Shown piece by piece: positions 19,229 through 27,652 of a stretch of DNA of 64,000 bases. The notes under the pieces are model-generated. The model saw nothing but the letters and a program-made list of their open reading frames with translations. It ran no database searches and was not told the DNA's origin. Every line of letters starts with the position of its first letter. The stretch's first letter is position 1. The stretch is from the NCBI GenBank assembly GCA_021732005.1, contig JAKFVT010000002.1:1-64000 (forward strand), written 5' to 3'. The stretch is from Mycobacterium sp. (GTDB lineage Bacteria; Actinomycetota; Actinomycetes; Mycobacteriales; Mycobacteriaceae). A program made the position numbers and the translations under genes.

Positions 19229-20170
19229 GTGAAGTTTCACCGGCCTTTCGCACCGAAAACGGGTCCGAGCAGGGCAGCGGGAGCGATCGCGATCGTCACT
19301 GCCCTCTGCGTGGTGTCCGCTGGTTCCGCGTTCGCCGAGCCGGAAGTGGACGAGCTGGCCAAGCTGAACGAGCTGACCAAACAGGCGCAGCAGTTGATCG
19401 AAACCGCTCAATCCGTCCAGCTGGACCTCGAGAAGAAGCTGCAGCTGCAGAGCGCCGCGGAGCAGAAGCACATCGACGACGTGGCCGCGCTCGAATCCAC
19501 CCAGGCGCAGTTGGCTGATTACCAGGGGACCGTCGACAGAGCCGCGGCTGCGATCTACGCCGGCGGGCGTACCGACAGCGTGACGGCGTTCCTCGTTGCC
19601 GCGTCGCCCCAGCGTCTGATCGACGAACTGGCCTTCCAGCGGACGATCACCGACCAGATGACGGGGCAGCTGCAGACGTTCCGCGACGCCCAGCGACAGG
19701 CGGCGGTTGCCGCGGCAGCCTCCGCCGAATCCGCCGCCACGGCCAAAGCGGCCGCCGACGCCGCCGCCAAGGTGCGAGCCGATCTGGAGAGCAAGCAGTC
19801 AGAAGTCGAGGGCCAGGTCAGATTGGTGCGGGCAACCTACTACGCGCTGCCGGCCGCTCAGCAAGCGTTGTTGGGCCCCGGCGGCGCGATCCCCACCGTC
19901 GGGATGAGCGGGCTGACCCCCAACGCCCGAACCCTTGCGGCGTACATCATCGCGACCTTCCCGGGTGTGCAGTCCATCGGCGGCGTGCGTGCGGACTCGC
20001 TTCCCGACCATCCGAGCGGCCACGCCATCGACATCATGATCGGCTCCGATATGGCGCTCGGTGACGCCATCAACGCCGACGTGCAAAGCCAGGCGCAACG
20101 CTTCGGGGTGTCCTACACGATGTGGCGGGTGGCCAACCACTTCAACCACGTCCACGTCACGGTTTCCTGA
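19229..20170 (+). CDS. Secreted coiled-coil protein with C-terminal ARB-07466-like domain (paralogue 2)
   Basis: Exported protein of 313 aa: signal peptide (AIAIVTALCVVSAGSAFA), coiled coil rich in Ala/Glu/Gln with SPQRLIDELAFQ, and a C-terminal domain with HPSGHAIDIMIG and FNHVHVTVS. It lacks the Pro-rich linker of the paralogue at 16120..17232. The conserved SPQRLIDEL and HP-G-AIDIMI blocks show common ancestry. GTG 19229 is preceded by AAAGGAT. A structural or hydrolase-like role in the cell wall is inferred. Confidence 0.8.
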   Translation: MKFHRPFAPKTGPSRAAGAIAIVTALCVVSAGSAFAEPEVDELAKLNELTKQAQQLIETAQSVQLDLEKKLQLQSAAEQKHIDDVAALESTQAQLADYQGTVDRAAAAIYAGGRTDSVTAFLVAASPQRLIDELAFQRTITDQMTGQLQTFRDAQRQAAVAAAASAESAATAKAAADAAAKVRADLESKQSEVEGQVRLVRATYYALPAAQQALLGPGGAIPTVGMSGLTPNARTLAAYIIATFPGVQSIGGVRADSLPDHPSGHAIDIMIGSDMALGDAINADVQSQAQRFGVSYTMWRVANHFNHVHVTVS

Positions 20171-20185
20171 GATGTACCGGCGCCT

Positions 20186-20842
20186 TTACGACGCAGCGTC
20201 GATCCCCGTGATGGTGATGGCGAACGGGCCCTGCTGTTTGTCGAGGATGTAGACCGACACTCCGCTGATGCTCGACGGGTCCAGAGTCGCAGGGGCCTGC
20301 GGCGCTGGATCCAGGCGCATTCCCACCGGCTGGAAAGCTCCTACGGGAAGTTCGTAGGTTCGTTGGACGCCGGCCTCAGTGGGGAAACGCTGGATGTAGG
20401 ACCAGGCCTGTCCCGCGGCGCCCACCTTCAACACGTAGGTCTTACCGTCGCCCACCGCACGCAAGCGGATCGACGTCGCGCCCGTCGCTCGTCGCCCGAT
20501 ATCAGGGTCTTCCGGACTGCGGGCCGAGGCGAACCCGCCGTTGTTCTCCAGAGAGATGGTCCCGGAAAACACAAGGCCACCATCGCCATACGTGACCTTC
20601 GACGTGGATCGACCACCCATGACAGGGTCGTTGACCGTCGTCCATCGGGCAACGTCGCCGGCGTCGAGGGAGAGCAGCGGGACCTCAGATCCGGGGTTCT
20701 CAGCCGAGGGGCCGGACGAGCGCGCAGGCGCTGACGCCGTCGTCGTCGCATCCGCTCCGGCGGGTCGCTCGACGCTTCCACATGACACCAGCAGAAATGT
20801 CGAGAGTGCTGCCATGCTGCCGGCCAGCCCATATCGAATCAT
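20186..20842 (-). CDS. CIA30-domain lipoprotein
   Basis: Lipoprotein of 218 aa: signal peptide with lipobox LLVSC (Cys about residue 21), a low-complexity Ala/Ser/Thr linker, then a CIA30 (NADH:ubiquinone oxidoreductase intermediate-associated protein 30) domain with VNDPVMGGRSTSKV, GTISLENNGGFASARS and YELPVGAFQP. CIA30 is a galactose-binding-like beta-sandwich; the bacterial function is unknown. The ATG overlaps the preceding stop (TGATG), supporting this start and coupling to the DUF4174 gene. Confidence 0.85.
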   Translation of the reverse strand: MIRYGLAGSMAALSTFLLVSCGSVERPAGADATTTASAPARSSGPSAENPGSEVPLLSLDAGDVARWTTVNDPVMGGRSTSKVTYGDGGLVFSGTISLENNGGFASARSPEDPDIGRRATGATSIRLRAVGDGKTYVLKVGAAGQAWSYIQRFPTEAGVQRTYELPVGAFQPVGMRLDPAPQAPATLDPSSISGVSVYILDKQQGPFAITITGIDAAS

Positions 20843-21312
20843 CAACACCGCCTCGGATTAGCGCGAATCTCGTTGCTTCGCATCGGCATACCGTCGATCA
20901 CGGCGTAGATCTGTTGAAGGTCCGGGACCTCGGTGACACGCATTTTCTCGCCACCGTCTTTGCCGATCAACACCACTGTGAAGGCCTTCGCATCGATCGT
21001 GAACTGCGCCCTCAGCCTCTGCGACTGCTCGACGTTGACGGGTTGACCATCGAGCGTGCTGCCGCCGGTGGCCAGAACCTCCCCGAGCACCATGTCGCGG
21101 GAGGCGAAGTCACAGCGAGTGGCCTCGATCCGGCTCAACGTCTCCGCCAGTCGTGGGTCGCTGTGCGCGGGCGCGAACACCAGCAGAGGCCGACGTTCCC
21201 AGCGATAGTCGACGAGTTCAGCTGCCATGGCTGTAGCTGATCCGAGGGCGCCGGTCATGAGCAGAACTGCGAGGACAACCGTCCATCGGTAAATGCTGCG
21301 CTCCACGGCCAT
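20842..21312 (-). CDS. Exported DUF4174 domain protein
   Basis: Protein of 156 aa with an N-terminal signal peptide (VLAVLLMTGALGSATAMA), then LVDYRWERRPLLVFAPAHSD and TIDAKAFTVVLIGKDGGEK, the DUF4174 pattern, which has a thioredoxin-like look but no CxxC. ATG 21312 starts the signal peptide; the frame continues upstream to 21711 antisense to the next gene and that part is not used. It forms a two-gene operon with the CIA30 lipoprotein. Confidence 0.82.
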   Translation of the reverse strand: MAVERSIYRWTVVLAVLLMTGALGSATAMAAELVDYRWERRPLLVFAPAHSDPRLAETLSRIEATRCDFASRDMVLGEVLATGGSTLDGQPVNVEQSQRLRAQFTIDAKAFTVVLIGKDGGEKMRVTEVPDLQQIYAVIDGMPMRSNEIRANPRRC

Positions 21313-21411
21313 GGTGCTTTTCAACTGTAGCGACCGACGGGCCAGGGCAGCCCTCCACGCCAACTGACAACGGGCGTTGCCAGAAAGTCGTGCCCGCGAT
21401 AACGTCGCCTC

Positions 21412-22800
21412 ATGACGGTGACTGGTGAACGTCCGGAGATCCTCCTCGAGGACGTCGACTTCAATCGGCGTGACCATCCCGACCGGCCGTTGCGTCCCAT
21501 CCCGCCCGGCCGCGATCACTACGCCGACCAGTGGCGATTCATGCGCGAATTCATCTTCGGCGAGTGGATCGACATCGACAAAGAGGTCCGACCCAGCGAC
21601 CTCACCCGCCTGCGAGACGACTATTTCTGGCAGCGCGACGAGCTCATGATCGGCGCGGTGGAGGCCTTCGAGCGCCTCGGCTATGAGCAGGGCCGGGCGC
21701 TCTTCGAACAAGCGCTGACCCAGGGCATCGACACGCTCGAGGACCCGCCGCAGGAGTTCGTCGATCTCTTTGACCGCCTGGATCAGCTGCCCGCCCAGTT
21801 CGATCTCGTCGCGGCCGAGCGCGGCCGGATGCTGGCAATGTCGAGCACGTGGGCCGCCACAACGATCATCCGCGGGTGGGCGTTCTACGAGACCGCGATG
21901 ACCGGCGATATCTCCGCGGCCACCGGAGCCACCGGGCGATTCGCTGACGACGGCCCGCGCCGATTCATCGAGACCGCAAGGGTTTTCGCCGAATTCACGC
22001 TACCTGACATCTTCGATCGGCAATCGGATGCGTTCCAGGACGTGGTGCGGGTGCGGTTGATGCACGCCCTGGCCAGTCGCGGTCTGCGACGGAAGTGGGG
22101 CGACGACGTCTACCTCAAGTTCGGGGAACCGATCCCCGTCACATCGTTGCTCGGGTTCGGCAGTGGCATGCTGCTCGGACGTCTCGTCGACCACGCGTTC
22201 GGGCGCAAACTGACCCCGCAGCAACTCGAGGATCTCGCCGAGTACTCGTCGTTCTCCGGGCGGTTGTGGGGCGCTCCCGAAGCGCTGCACTCCCCGAACG
22301 GCATCGAGCTGATCAAATCGTTGAATTACGTTCTCGCCCGCGGCGGCAACCCGTCTCCGTGGCGTGCCCAACTCGTCGATGCCATTGCGGGTCCTGTGCA
22401 CCTGACGACCCTGACGGACGCGCTTCCCGGGGTGGTCAAGAAGGTGGTCGCCCAGCACGTCAACCAGATCACCGCCAGTGTCGCCCTGGCACCGGCGGGA
22501 GTCGTGTTCGGCTACAAGCAGATCGAGGCGATGGTGGCGGGCACACTCTTCGAACCGCTCGGCTACAACTTCGAACGACGAGTGCGTATCTTCACCAACC
22601 TCACCCGCCTCAACGTCGGCATCGCCAGGGTGGCCGACCGGCTGCCATTCTCCAATCCCGTCCGGGAGAGCAGGAAGAAGAGCGGGGCCGCAGCACGCGA
22701 ACGGATTGCCATGCTGAACAAGATCGCCCGCGGCAAGCACATCCCGCTGACCTTCAGCCACCACGACCGCTCGACGGCGGGGGAGGGTTTCACCGGCTAG
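21412..22800 (+). CDS. Oxygenase MpaB / DUF2236 family protein
   Basis: Protein of 462 aa in the MpaB/latex-clearing-like superfamily of heme-dependent oxygenases, abundant in mycobacteria. Family pattern: FREFIFGEW-like start (RFMREFIFGEW), SSTWAATTIIRGWAFYETAM, RRFIETARVFAEFTL and VVRVRLMHALASR, the last holding the His of the conserved helix. A hydrophobic stretch near GFGSGMLLGRLV may contact membrane. The substrate is unknown. It is divergent from the DUF4174-CIA30 operon; the 99-base gap should hold both promoters. Confidence 0.8.
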   Translation: MTVTGERPEILLEDVDFNRRDHPDRPLRPIPPGRDHYADQWRFMREFIFGEWIDIDKEVRPSDLTRLRDDYFWQRDELMIGAVEAFERLGYEQGRALFEQALTQGIDTLEDPPQEFVDLFDRLDQLPAQFDLVAAERGRMLAMSSTWAATTIIRGWAFYETAMTGDISAATGATGRFADDGPRRFIETARVFAEFTLPDIFDRQSDAFQDVVRVRLMHALASRGLRRKWGDDVYLKFGEPIPVTSLLGFGSGMLLGRLVDHAFGRKLTPQQLEDLAEYSSFSGRLWGAPEALHSPNGIELIKSLNYVLARGGNPSPWRAQLVDAIAGPVHLTTLTDALPGVVKKVVAQHVNQITASVALAPAGVVFGYKQIEAMVAGTLFEPLGYNFERRVRIFTNLTRLNVGIARVADRLPFSNPVRESRKKSGAAARERIAMLNKIARGKHIPLTFSHHDRSTAGEGFTG

Positions 22801-22836
22801 CCGACCGGCGTCGGACCCGTACTACCATCGAGGCTG

Positions 22837-23799
22837 ATGACTGAAGGAGCACCCCAACCAGCGTCGGCGCAGGGGCCTGTCGGCGAGATCCCCCCGCTCG
22901 ATGTCGTTGGCTCAGGCATCCTTCCCGAGGTCGATGTCCGGGTGCGCCGGCGTTTCGGCCTGCTCGAGCGGTTCGCGCCGTGGTTGGGATCACGGTGGGC
23001 AGTCGAGTTATGGTGCACCCCACCGGTTCTCGAGTCGGCTCTGCGCATGCCACCGGGTGTGCCCCCCGGCAGGCCGGTGGAAGCGTTTTGGGACGGGCAT
23101 CGGGTCGCCGGTGAGGAATGGGGCGAGGGGCCGCCGATATATCTGGTGCACGGCTGGGGCGGGCAGCGCCCACATCTGGCTATGTTCGTCAAACCGCTGG
23201 TGGAAGCCGGGCACCGGGTCGTTGCGTTCGACCTGCCCAGCCACAACGAATCCGATCCCGGTGCGCTCGCTCCCGGGCGTACCACCGCCACCGAGTGTGC
23301 CGACGCGATCGCGGCCATGATCCAGACCCATGGACCCGCCCACGCGGTGGTCGCTCACTCACTGGGCGCGAATGCCACCGCATTGGCGGCGGCGGCCGGC
23401 GCACCGGTAGGACGCCTGGTCTTCTTCGCGCCCATGGCCGATTTTCCGCTCTATCTAGACCTGTTCGCCGCACGCCATGGCTTCGGCCGACGAATCCGCG
23501 CGGGACTACACCGTCGTCTGGAAAAACGAATCGACATGCCGCTGCATGAGACCAATATGACGCGAGTCGGTCGACGAGCCAACTACCCGCCGCTGCTTCT
23601 CATCCACGACCCCGATGACCCGGACAGTCCGTACGTCGCCACCGAGCGACTCGCCGCGTCATGGCACGGCGCACGACTACTGACGACAAAAGGGCTCGGC
23701 CGATTGGCCCATTATCGAGTCCTGCGCCACCGCCCCGCCATCAATGCCGGGGTGGAGTTCATCGGCGAGCGAGCGGATGGCACAAGCCGAGATCAATAG
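22837..23799 (+). CDS. Alpha/beta hydrolase
   Basis: Serine hydrolase fold of 320 aa. YLVHGWGGQRPHL gives the oxyanion HG region, VVAHSLGANA the GxSxG-like nucleophile elbow (Ala replaces the first Gly), LIHDPDDPDSPY the acid and LAHYRVL the His. Lipase or esterase activity is likely; the substrate is unknown. It lies 36 bases after the MpaB-like gene and may be cotranscribed with it. Confidence 0.85.
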   Translation: MTEGAPQPASAQGPVGEIPPLDVVGSGILPEVDVRVRRRFGLLERFAPWLGSRWAVELWCTPPVLESALRMPPGVPPGRPVEAFWDGHRVAGEEWGEGPPIYLVHGWGGQRPHLAMFVKPLVEAGHRVVAFDLPSHNESDPGALAPGRTTATECADAIAAMIQTHGPAHAVVAHSLGANATALAAAAGAPVGRLVFFAPMADFPLYLDLFAARHGFGRRIRAGLHRRLEKRIDMPLHETNMTRVGRRANYPPLLLIHDPDDPDSPYVATERLAASWHGARLLTTKGLGRLAHYRVLRHRPAINAGVEFIGERADGTSRDQ

Positions 23800-23846
23800 G
23801 CGGGCCCAGCCGGAAACGGTGACGCCGAGAGCGAAGTCGAACCAAA

Positions 23847-24203
23847 CTCGACCCGGACGATGCGGCGGCTTACCATCTCCCGCAGATCGCGGCGTTCGCT
23901 GCCGCGGGTGCTGACCTCGTCTCGGCCTACACGCTCACCCACATCGACGAGGCGATCGGCATCGTGCAGGCGGCGCGCGCGGCCGGGTTGCCGATCTTGT
24001 GTCCTTCACGGTGGAGACCGACGGCCGACTGGCCAGCGATGTCAGCCTGGCCGAGGCGGTGATGGCGGTGGACGCCGCCGAGCCTCCCGACTACTTCGTG
24101 GTGAATTGCGCCCACCCACAGCACATCCAGCACGCTCCGGCTGTTCCCGGTGATTGCTGCGGCACCGACGCACGGCATCGCCGCACTGCTGCACGCGAAG
24201 TGA
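23847..24203 (+). pseudogene. Decayed homocysteine S-methyltransferase gene
   Basis: The first frame reads YHLPQIAAFAAAGADLVSAY, then TLTHIDEAIGIVQAARAAGL; near 23998 it shifts to SFTVETDGRLASD followed by YFVVNCAHPQHI. Both are characteristic of the MmuM/homocysteine S-methyltransferase barrel, including the first zinc Cys (NCAHP). CCGTDARH, the C-terminal zinc Cys pair, follows almost at once, so the part between is deleted. A second one-base shift is needed to reach IAALLHAK and stop at 24201..24203. The N-terminal third is absent. The remaining bases to 24276 hold nothing visible. Confidence 0.8.
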
Positions 24204-24276
24204 AGAAGGGTGAGGTGAGTGATGCACGCTTGCTGACCGACTCGAAGCCGGGCGGAAGGTAGCGGAACGCCCGGCG

Positions 24277-24762
24277 TCACGCGCCCGCGGTTGCCCGCGG
24301 CCAGAATCGGTAGGCCACCAGGATCGGCACGATCGCCCACGGCAGGTTAAGGGGCAGATAGGTCCACAGATGTGGGGGGCTGTCCGGACCGAGGAACGTC
24401 TGCATGAAGTAGAAGTACATGTTCATCACTGCGCTGACGGAATACGCCATGGCCAGTGCGCCCAGCCAGGGCCACGGCTTGAGCCGCCACAGGCCGACGG
24501 TGAGCACGACGAGCAGCGGCAGTTGGACGAAGCCGTCGTATAACAGCGAGGCTTGCAACGTCGGCGGCATGACTAGATGCTGTGGTTCCTGCTGGACGCC
24601 CCAGGTGTACAACGCCCTCAGCGGCGGCCATGGGCTGTCGGGGGCGACAGGCACTCCGAGCCCCTCGGGCAGGCTCAACACGATGGCGTTGATGATGCCG
24701 AGGATGAAGGCGGGGAGCAGGAGGTAGTCGATCCGGCGCCGGACCAGCGGCGTGGAGATCAT
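24277..24762 (-). CDS. EXPERA-like four-helix membrane protein
   Basis: Integral membrane protein of 161 aa with four hydrophobic segments. The order RRIDYLLLPAFILGIINAIV, DGFVQLPLLVVLTVGLW, LGALAMAYSVSAVMN and LNLPWAIVPILVAYRFW resembles the TMEM97-type EXPERA domain seen in sterol-binding and isomerase proteins. A bacterial function is not known. It converges on the pseudogene. The 212-base gap upstream to the next gene holds no recognisable feature. Confidence 0.6.
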   Translation of the reverse strand: MISTPLVRRRIDYLLLPAFILGIINAIVLSLPEGLGVPVAPDSPWPPLRALYTWGVQQEPQHLVMPPTLQASLLYDGFVQLPLLVVLTVGLWRLKPWPWLGALAMAYSVSAVMNMYFYFMQTFLGPDSPPHLWTYLPLNLPWAIVPILVAYRFWPRATAGA

Positions 24763-24974
24763 GCGCTGCCGGTGTACAAGCGGGATGTGACCACGCCAAT
24801 GAGTTCACCGCAGTCCTCGTGACCCAGCCGGGAGGCTCGCCGGTATTCAGCCGGCGGCGCGCATTCCCGTTCCGCTGCCGGGCAGTGGAGAAAAGCCGAT
24901 ACTCACCCAATCGCCGAACCACCAAACGGTGAATTCCCGACTGAACCCGGGTGACTGTGAAGAAGGGGATTTCC

Positions 24975-25388
24975 ATGACGATTCGACTCGCGTTGGGCAT
25001 CATTGCCGCGCTCGCGCTCACCGCCTGTGGCGGCCAGTCCAAACCCGTTGCGGAGACCTCGAGCACGTCCACGACATCAGTGGCGGCCGCGTCGTCGGCC
25101 GCGTCCAGTCAAGTCGCGACGAGTTCTGCGGCCGCGCCGGCCGCGGGCGACAAGCCGACGAGGGAATTCCTGATCGGGAAATGGGGCACAAAGGGCGACT
25201 GCACGCTGGCCATCGACTTGCGTGCCGACGGCACCAGCGACGGTCCATTCGGCAACTGGACGTACAGCGACGGCGTGATCGGCTTCGCCGACGAACCCGA
25301 CTTCAAGGTCAGCGTCACGGTGATCGACGCGCAGACGATGGAATCGGCCAGCGACGGCAAGAAGTCGACGATGACCCGCTGTCCGTAG
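24975..25388 (+). CDS. Lipoprotein of unknown function
   Basis: Exported lipoprotein of 137 aa: signal sequence with lipobox LTACG, a 45-residue Ser/Thr/Ala linker (rigid in mycobacterial lipoproteins), then a small domain FLIGKWGTKGDCTLAIDL, DGVIGFADEPDF and STMTRCP with two Cys that may pair. ATG 24975 follows AGAAGGGG; the 24951 start adds residues before the signal. No known domain was recognised. Confidence 0.78.
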   Translation: MTIRLALGIIAALALTACGGQSKPVAETSSTSTTSVAAASSAASSQVATSSAAAPAAGDKPTREFLIGKWGTKGDCTLAIDLRADGTSDGPFGNWTYSDGVIGFADEPDFKVSVTVIDAQTMESASDGKKSTMTRCP

Positions 25389-25398
25389 GGGCCTCAAC

Positions 25399-25420
25399 GT
25401 CCCGGGGGGCCTTGCGGGAC
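25399..25420. terminator. Hairpin between convergent genes
   Basis: GTCCCG (25399..25404) pairs with CGGGAC (25415..25420) around a 10-base loop, 11 bases after the lipoprotein stop and 84 bases from the topoisomerase gene end. It may serve both strands. Confidence 0.45.
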
Positions 25421-25504
25421 TTCGCCTTTGACCTGTGAGCGGAGCCAGTCCGGATGGGCTTGTTTGCCCTGCTGCCATTCGTTCATCGGCGAGCGAGCAG
25501 ACGG

Positions 25505-27643
25505 TTAGTCCGCGGGTGTCACGTCCGTCCCGGACCCCTTGATCGACGCCTTCGCACGGTTCTCCGCACGCACGGCGCGCTTACCCCGCACGTACCCGGT
25601 CGCCGAGATCGACGCCGACAGCAGCGCGTCCTCGCCCTTCACGAACGGATGGAAGCCGACGCCGGCGCCGCCTCGACCCTTCACCGGGATATCGGCGACT
25701 TCGGTTACCTTCCAACTCTTTTCCGACGTCGACAGGATGGCCTCGCCGTTGCCGCACGACACCGGCAGCGCGGCGATCACCGCATCGTCGTCGCCGGCCA
25801 ACTTCACCCCGGCCACACCGTTGCCCGCGGCGCCCTGCGGATTAACCGCGGCCGGGTCGATCCGCAGCACCTTGCCCCGCCGGGTCACCAGCGCCAGGTG
25901 GTAACCCAACGGCAGAACTCCGGAGCACAGCAGCCCGGTGATGTCCGGTGCCACCGGAATGTCGCGGGTCTTGTAGGGCAGACCGTTCCCGGTGGTGAAC
26001 TTCACCCGCCCGTCGGTCCACACCGCCCAGCCGAGGCCGGAGGTGAGCAGCTCCCCGTGGCTGTCGGAGAACACCCCGCGATCGTCCAAACGCCAGGCGG
26101 CGTTCATCTTTCGCTCGCGTGGTCCGTCGTCGTCGGCGTTCGAGATCACCGGGGTGGCCTCGGCGTCCAGCACGGTCCGGCGATCGAATTCCGGGCCCTT
26201 GAACAGTTTCGCGGTCTCGACGAGTTCGGAGTCGATGACCTTGCGGCGCGCCTCGGGATCGGACACCAGCTCGGTCAGTGCGGCGAACTCGGCGTCGAGC
26301 TTCTCCGCTTCGGCTCTCAGCTCGATGACATCGAGCTTGGTGAGGCGCCGAAGTTGCAGGGCCAGAACGTAATCCGCCTGGACAGCGTCGATCGCGAACC
26401 GCTCCTGCAGTCCCTGGCGCGCCTCGTCGACGGTGTCGGAGCTGCGAATCACCGCGACGGCGGCATCGATGTCCAGGTGGATCGTCATCAGGCCGGCCAC
26501 CAGGTGCCGGCGCGCGGTCACCTTCTCCAGCCGATACTCGCTGCGGTGCAGTACCACCGAGTCACGCAGATGCAGGAAGGCGGATATCAGTTCACGCACC
26601 GACCACCAGCGCGGCACCCGATTCTCGTCGAGCGCGACCAGGCTGGCGGCGAATGTCGACTCCAGTGGGGTCAGGGCCAGCAGCTGTTCGCGGATGTCCT
26701 CGGCGCTGTGGCCGCGCTTGGCGGTGACCACGATGCGCAACCCGTTGCGGCGGTCGGTCAGGTCCGACATGTCGGCCACGCCGGACATCTCGCCGGACTC
26801 GACCAGTGCCCGGATCCTTTCCTGCACAGTGTTACTCGCGACACCGGGGGGAAGTTCGGTGATGATGCAGTTCTTGCCTTCTACGCTCACCGTGCCGCGC
26901 ACTGTGAACGCGCCCCGGCCGGTGGTGATGTACTCCCGCAGACCGGCGGTGCCGACGACGGTGGCCCCGCATCCCCAGTCGGGTCCGGGGATGAGCTTGA
27001 CCAACCTATCGTCGGTCATGTTCGGCGTCTTCAACAGCGCGCGGCAGGCGGCCATGATCTCGCGGGGATTGTGCGCAGGCACCTTGGTGGCCCATCCCTC
27101 GGCGATGCCGACGGCTCCATTGCACAGCAGCACCGGCCACTGGGCGGGCAGCATCGTCGGCTCGGTCCATTCGCCGTCGAACGTCGCCACCATCGGCACC
27201 GCGTGGTCGTCGAGTTCCGCGGTCAGCGCTGCGCCTGGCGCCGACAACCGCATCTCGGTGTAGCGGTCGGCGGCGGGGATGTCACCCTGAATGCGGGGGA
27301 ATGCACCTTGTCCGTCAATGACTTTCACGCGCTGGAACTCGGCCGCCATCAGTGCCGCGGCGCCGTACATCGACGCACCGCCGTGGGGATGCAGGTTTCC
27401 GGTGACCGCCGAGCAGACCTTCGAGGACTTCTGCGGCTTGTTGCCGGGCAGCAGCCTCGAGTCATGCATCTGGTAGAGCAGCCGCCGCTGGCCCGGCTTC
27501 AACCCGTCGAACGCCGACGGGATGGCGCGGTCGCTGACGCTGTAGAGAGCGAACGTCAGCTGGTAGTGGTTCCAGTACTCGTCGGCACTCTGGTCGAGCA
27601 CCAGGTCGGCGTTCTGCTCTGGAATGTCCAGGGTGGCGGTCAC
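25505..27643 (-). CDS. Type II topoisomerase GyrA/ParC-like subunit (TopoNM-like)
   Basis: DNA cleavage subunit of 712 aa. PSAFDGLKPGQRRLLYQM, NLHPHGGASMYGAA and DIPAADRYTEMRL are the winged-helix/tower motifs; Tyr128 is the catalytic tyrosine. HPHGG replaces the usual HPHGD. The C-terminal part is shorter than in gyrase and has no obvious GyrA box, so it is ParC-like. GTG 27643 has AGGAG overlapping the stop of the GyrB-like gene, so the two form an operon. Mycobacteria normally have only gyrase; an extra pair was described in M. smegmatis as TopoNM, reported to introduce positive supercoils. Equivalence is inferred. Confidence 0.88.
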   Translation of the reverse strand: MTATLDIPEQNADLVLDQSADEYWNHYQLTFALYSVSDRAIPSAFDGLKPGQRRLLYQMHDSRLLPGNKPQKSSKVCSAVTGNLHPHGGASMYGAAALMAAEFQRVKVIDGQGAFPRIQGDIPAADRYTEMRLSAPGAALTAELDDHAVPMVATFDGEWTEPTMLPAQWPVLLCNGAVGIAEGWATKVPAHNPREIMAACRALLKTPNMTDDRLVKLIPGPDWGCGATVVGTAGLREYITTGRGAFTVRGTVSVEGKNCIITELPPGVASNTVQERIRALVESGEMSGVADMSDLTDRRNGLRIVVTAKRGHSAEDIREQLLALTPLESTFAASLVALDENRVPRWWSVRELISAFLHLRDSVVLHRSEYRLEKVTARRHLVAGLMTIHLDIDAAVAVIRSSDTVDEARQGLQERFAIDAVQADYVLALQLRRLTKLDVIELRAEAEKLDAEFAALTELVSDPEARRKVIDSELVETAKLFKGPEFDRRTVLDAEATPVISNADDDGPRERKMNAAWRLDDRGVFSDSHGELLTSGLGWAVWTDGRVKFTTGNGLPYKTRDIPVAPDITGLLCSGVLPLGYHLALVTRRGKVLRIDPAAVNPQGAAGNGVAGVKLAGDDDAVIAALPVSCGNGEAILSTSEKSWKVTEVADIPVKGRGGAGVGFHPFVKGEDALLSASISATGYVRGKRAVRAENRAKASIKGSGTDVTPAD

Positions 27644-27652
27644 GTGATACTC

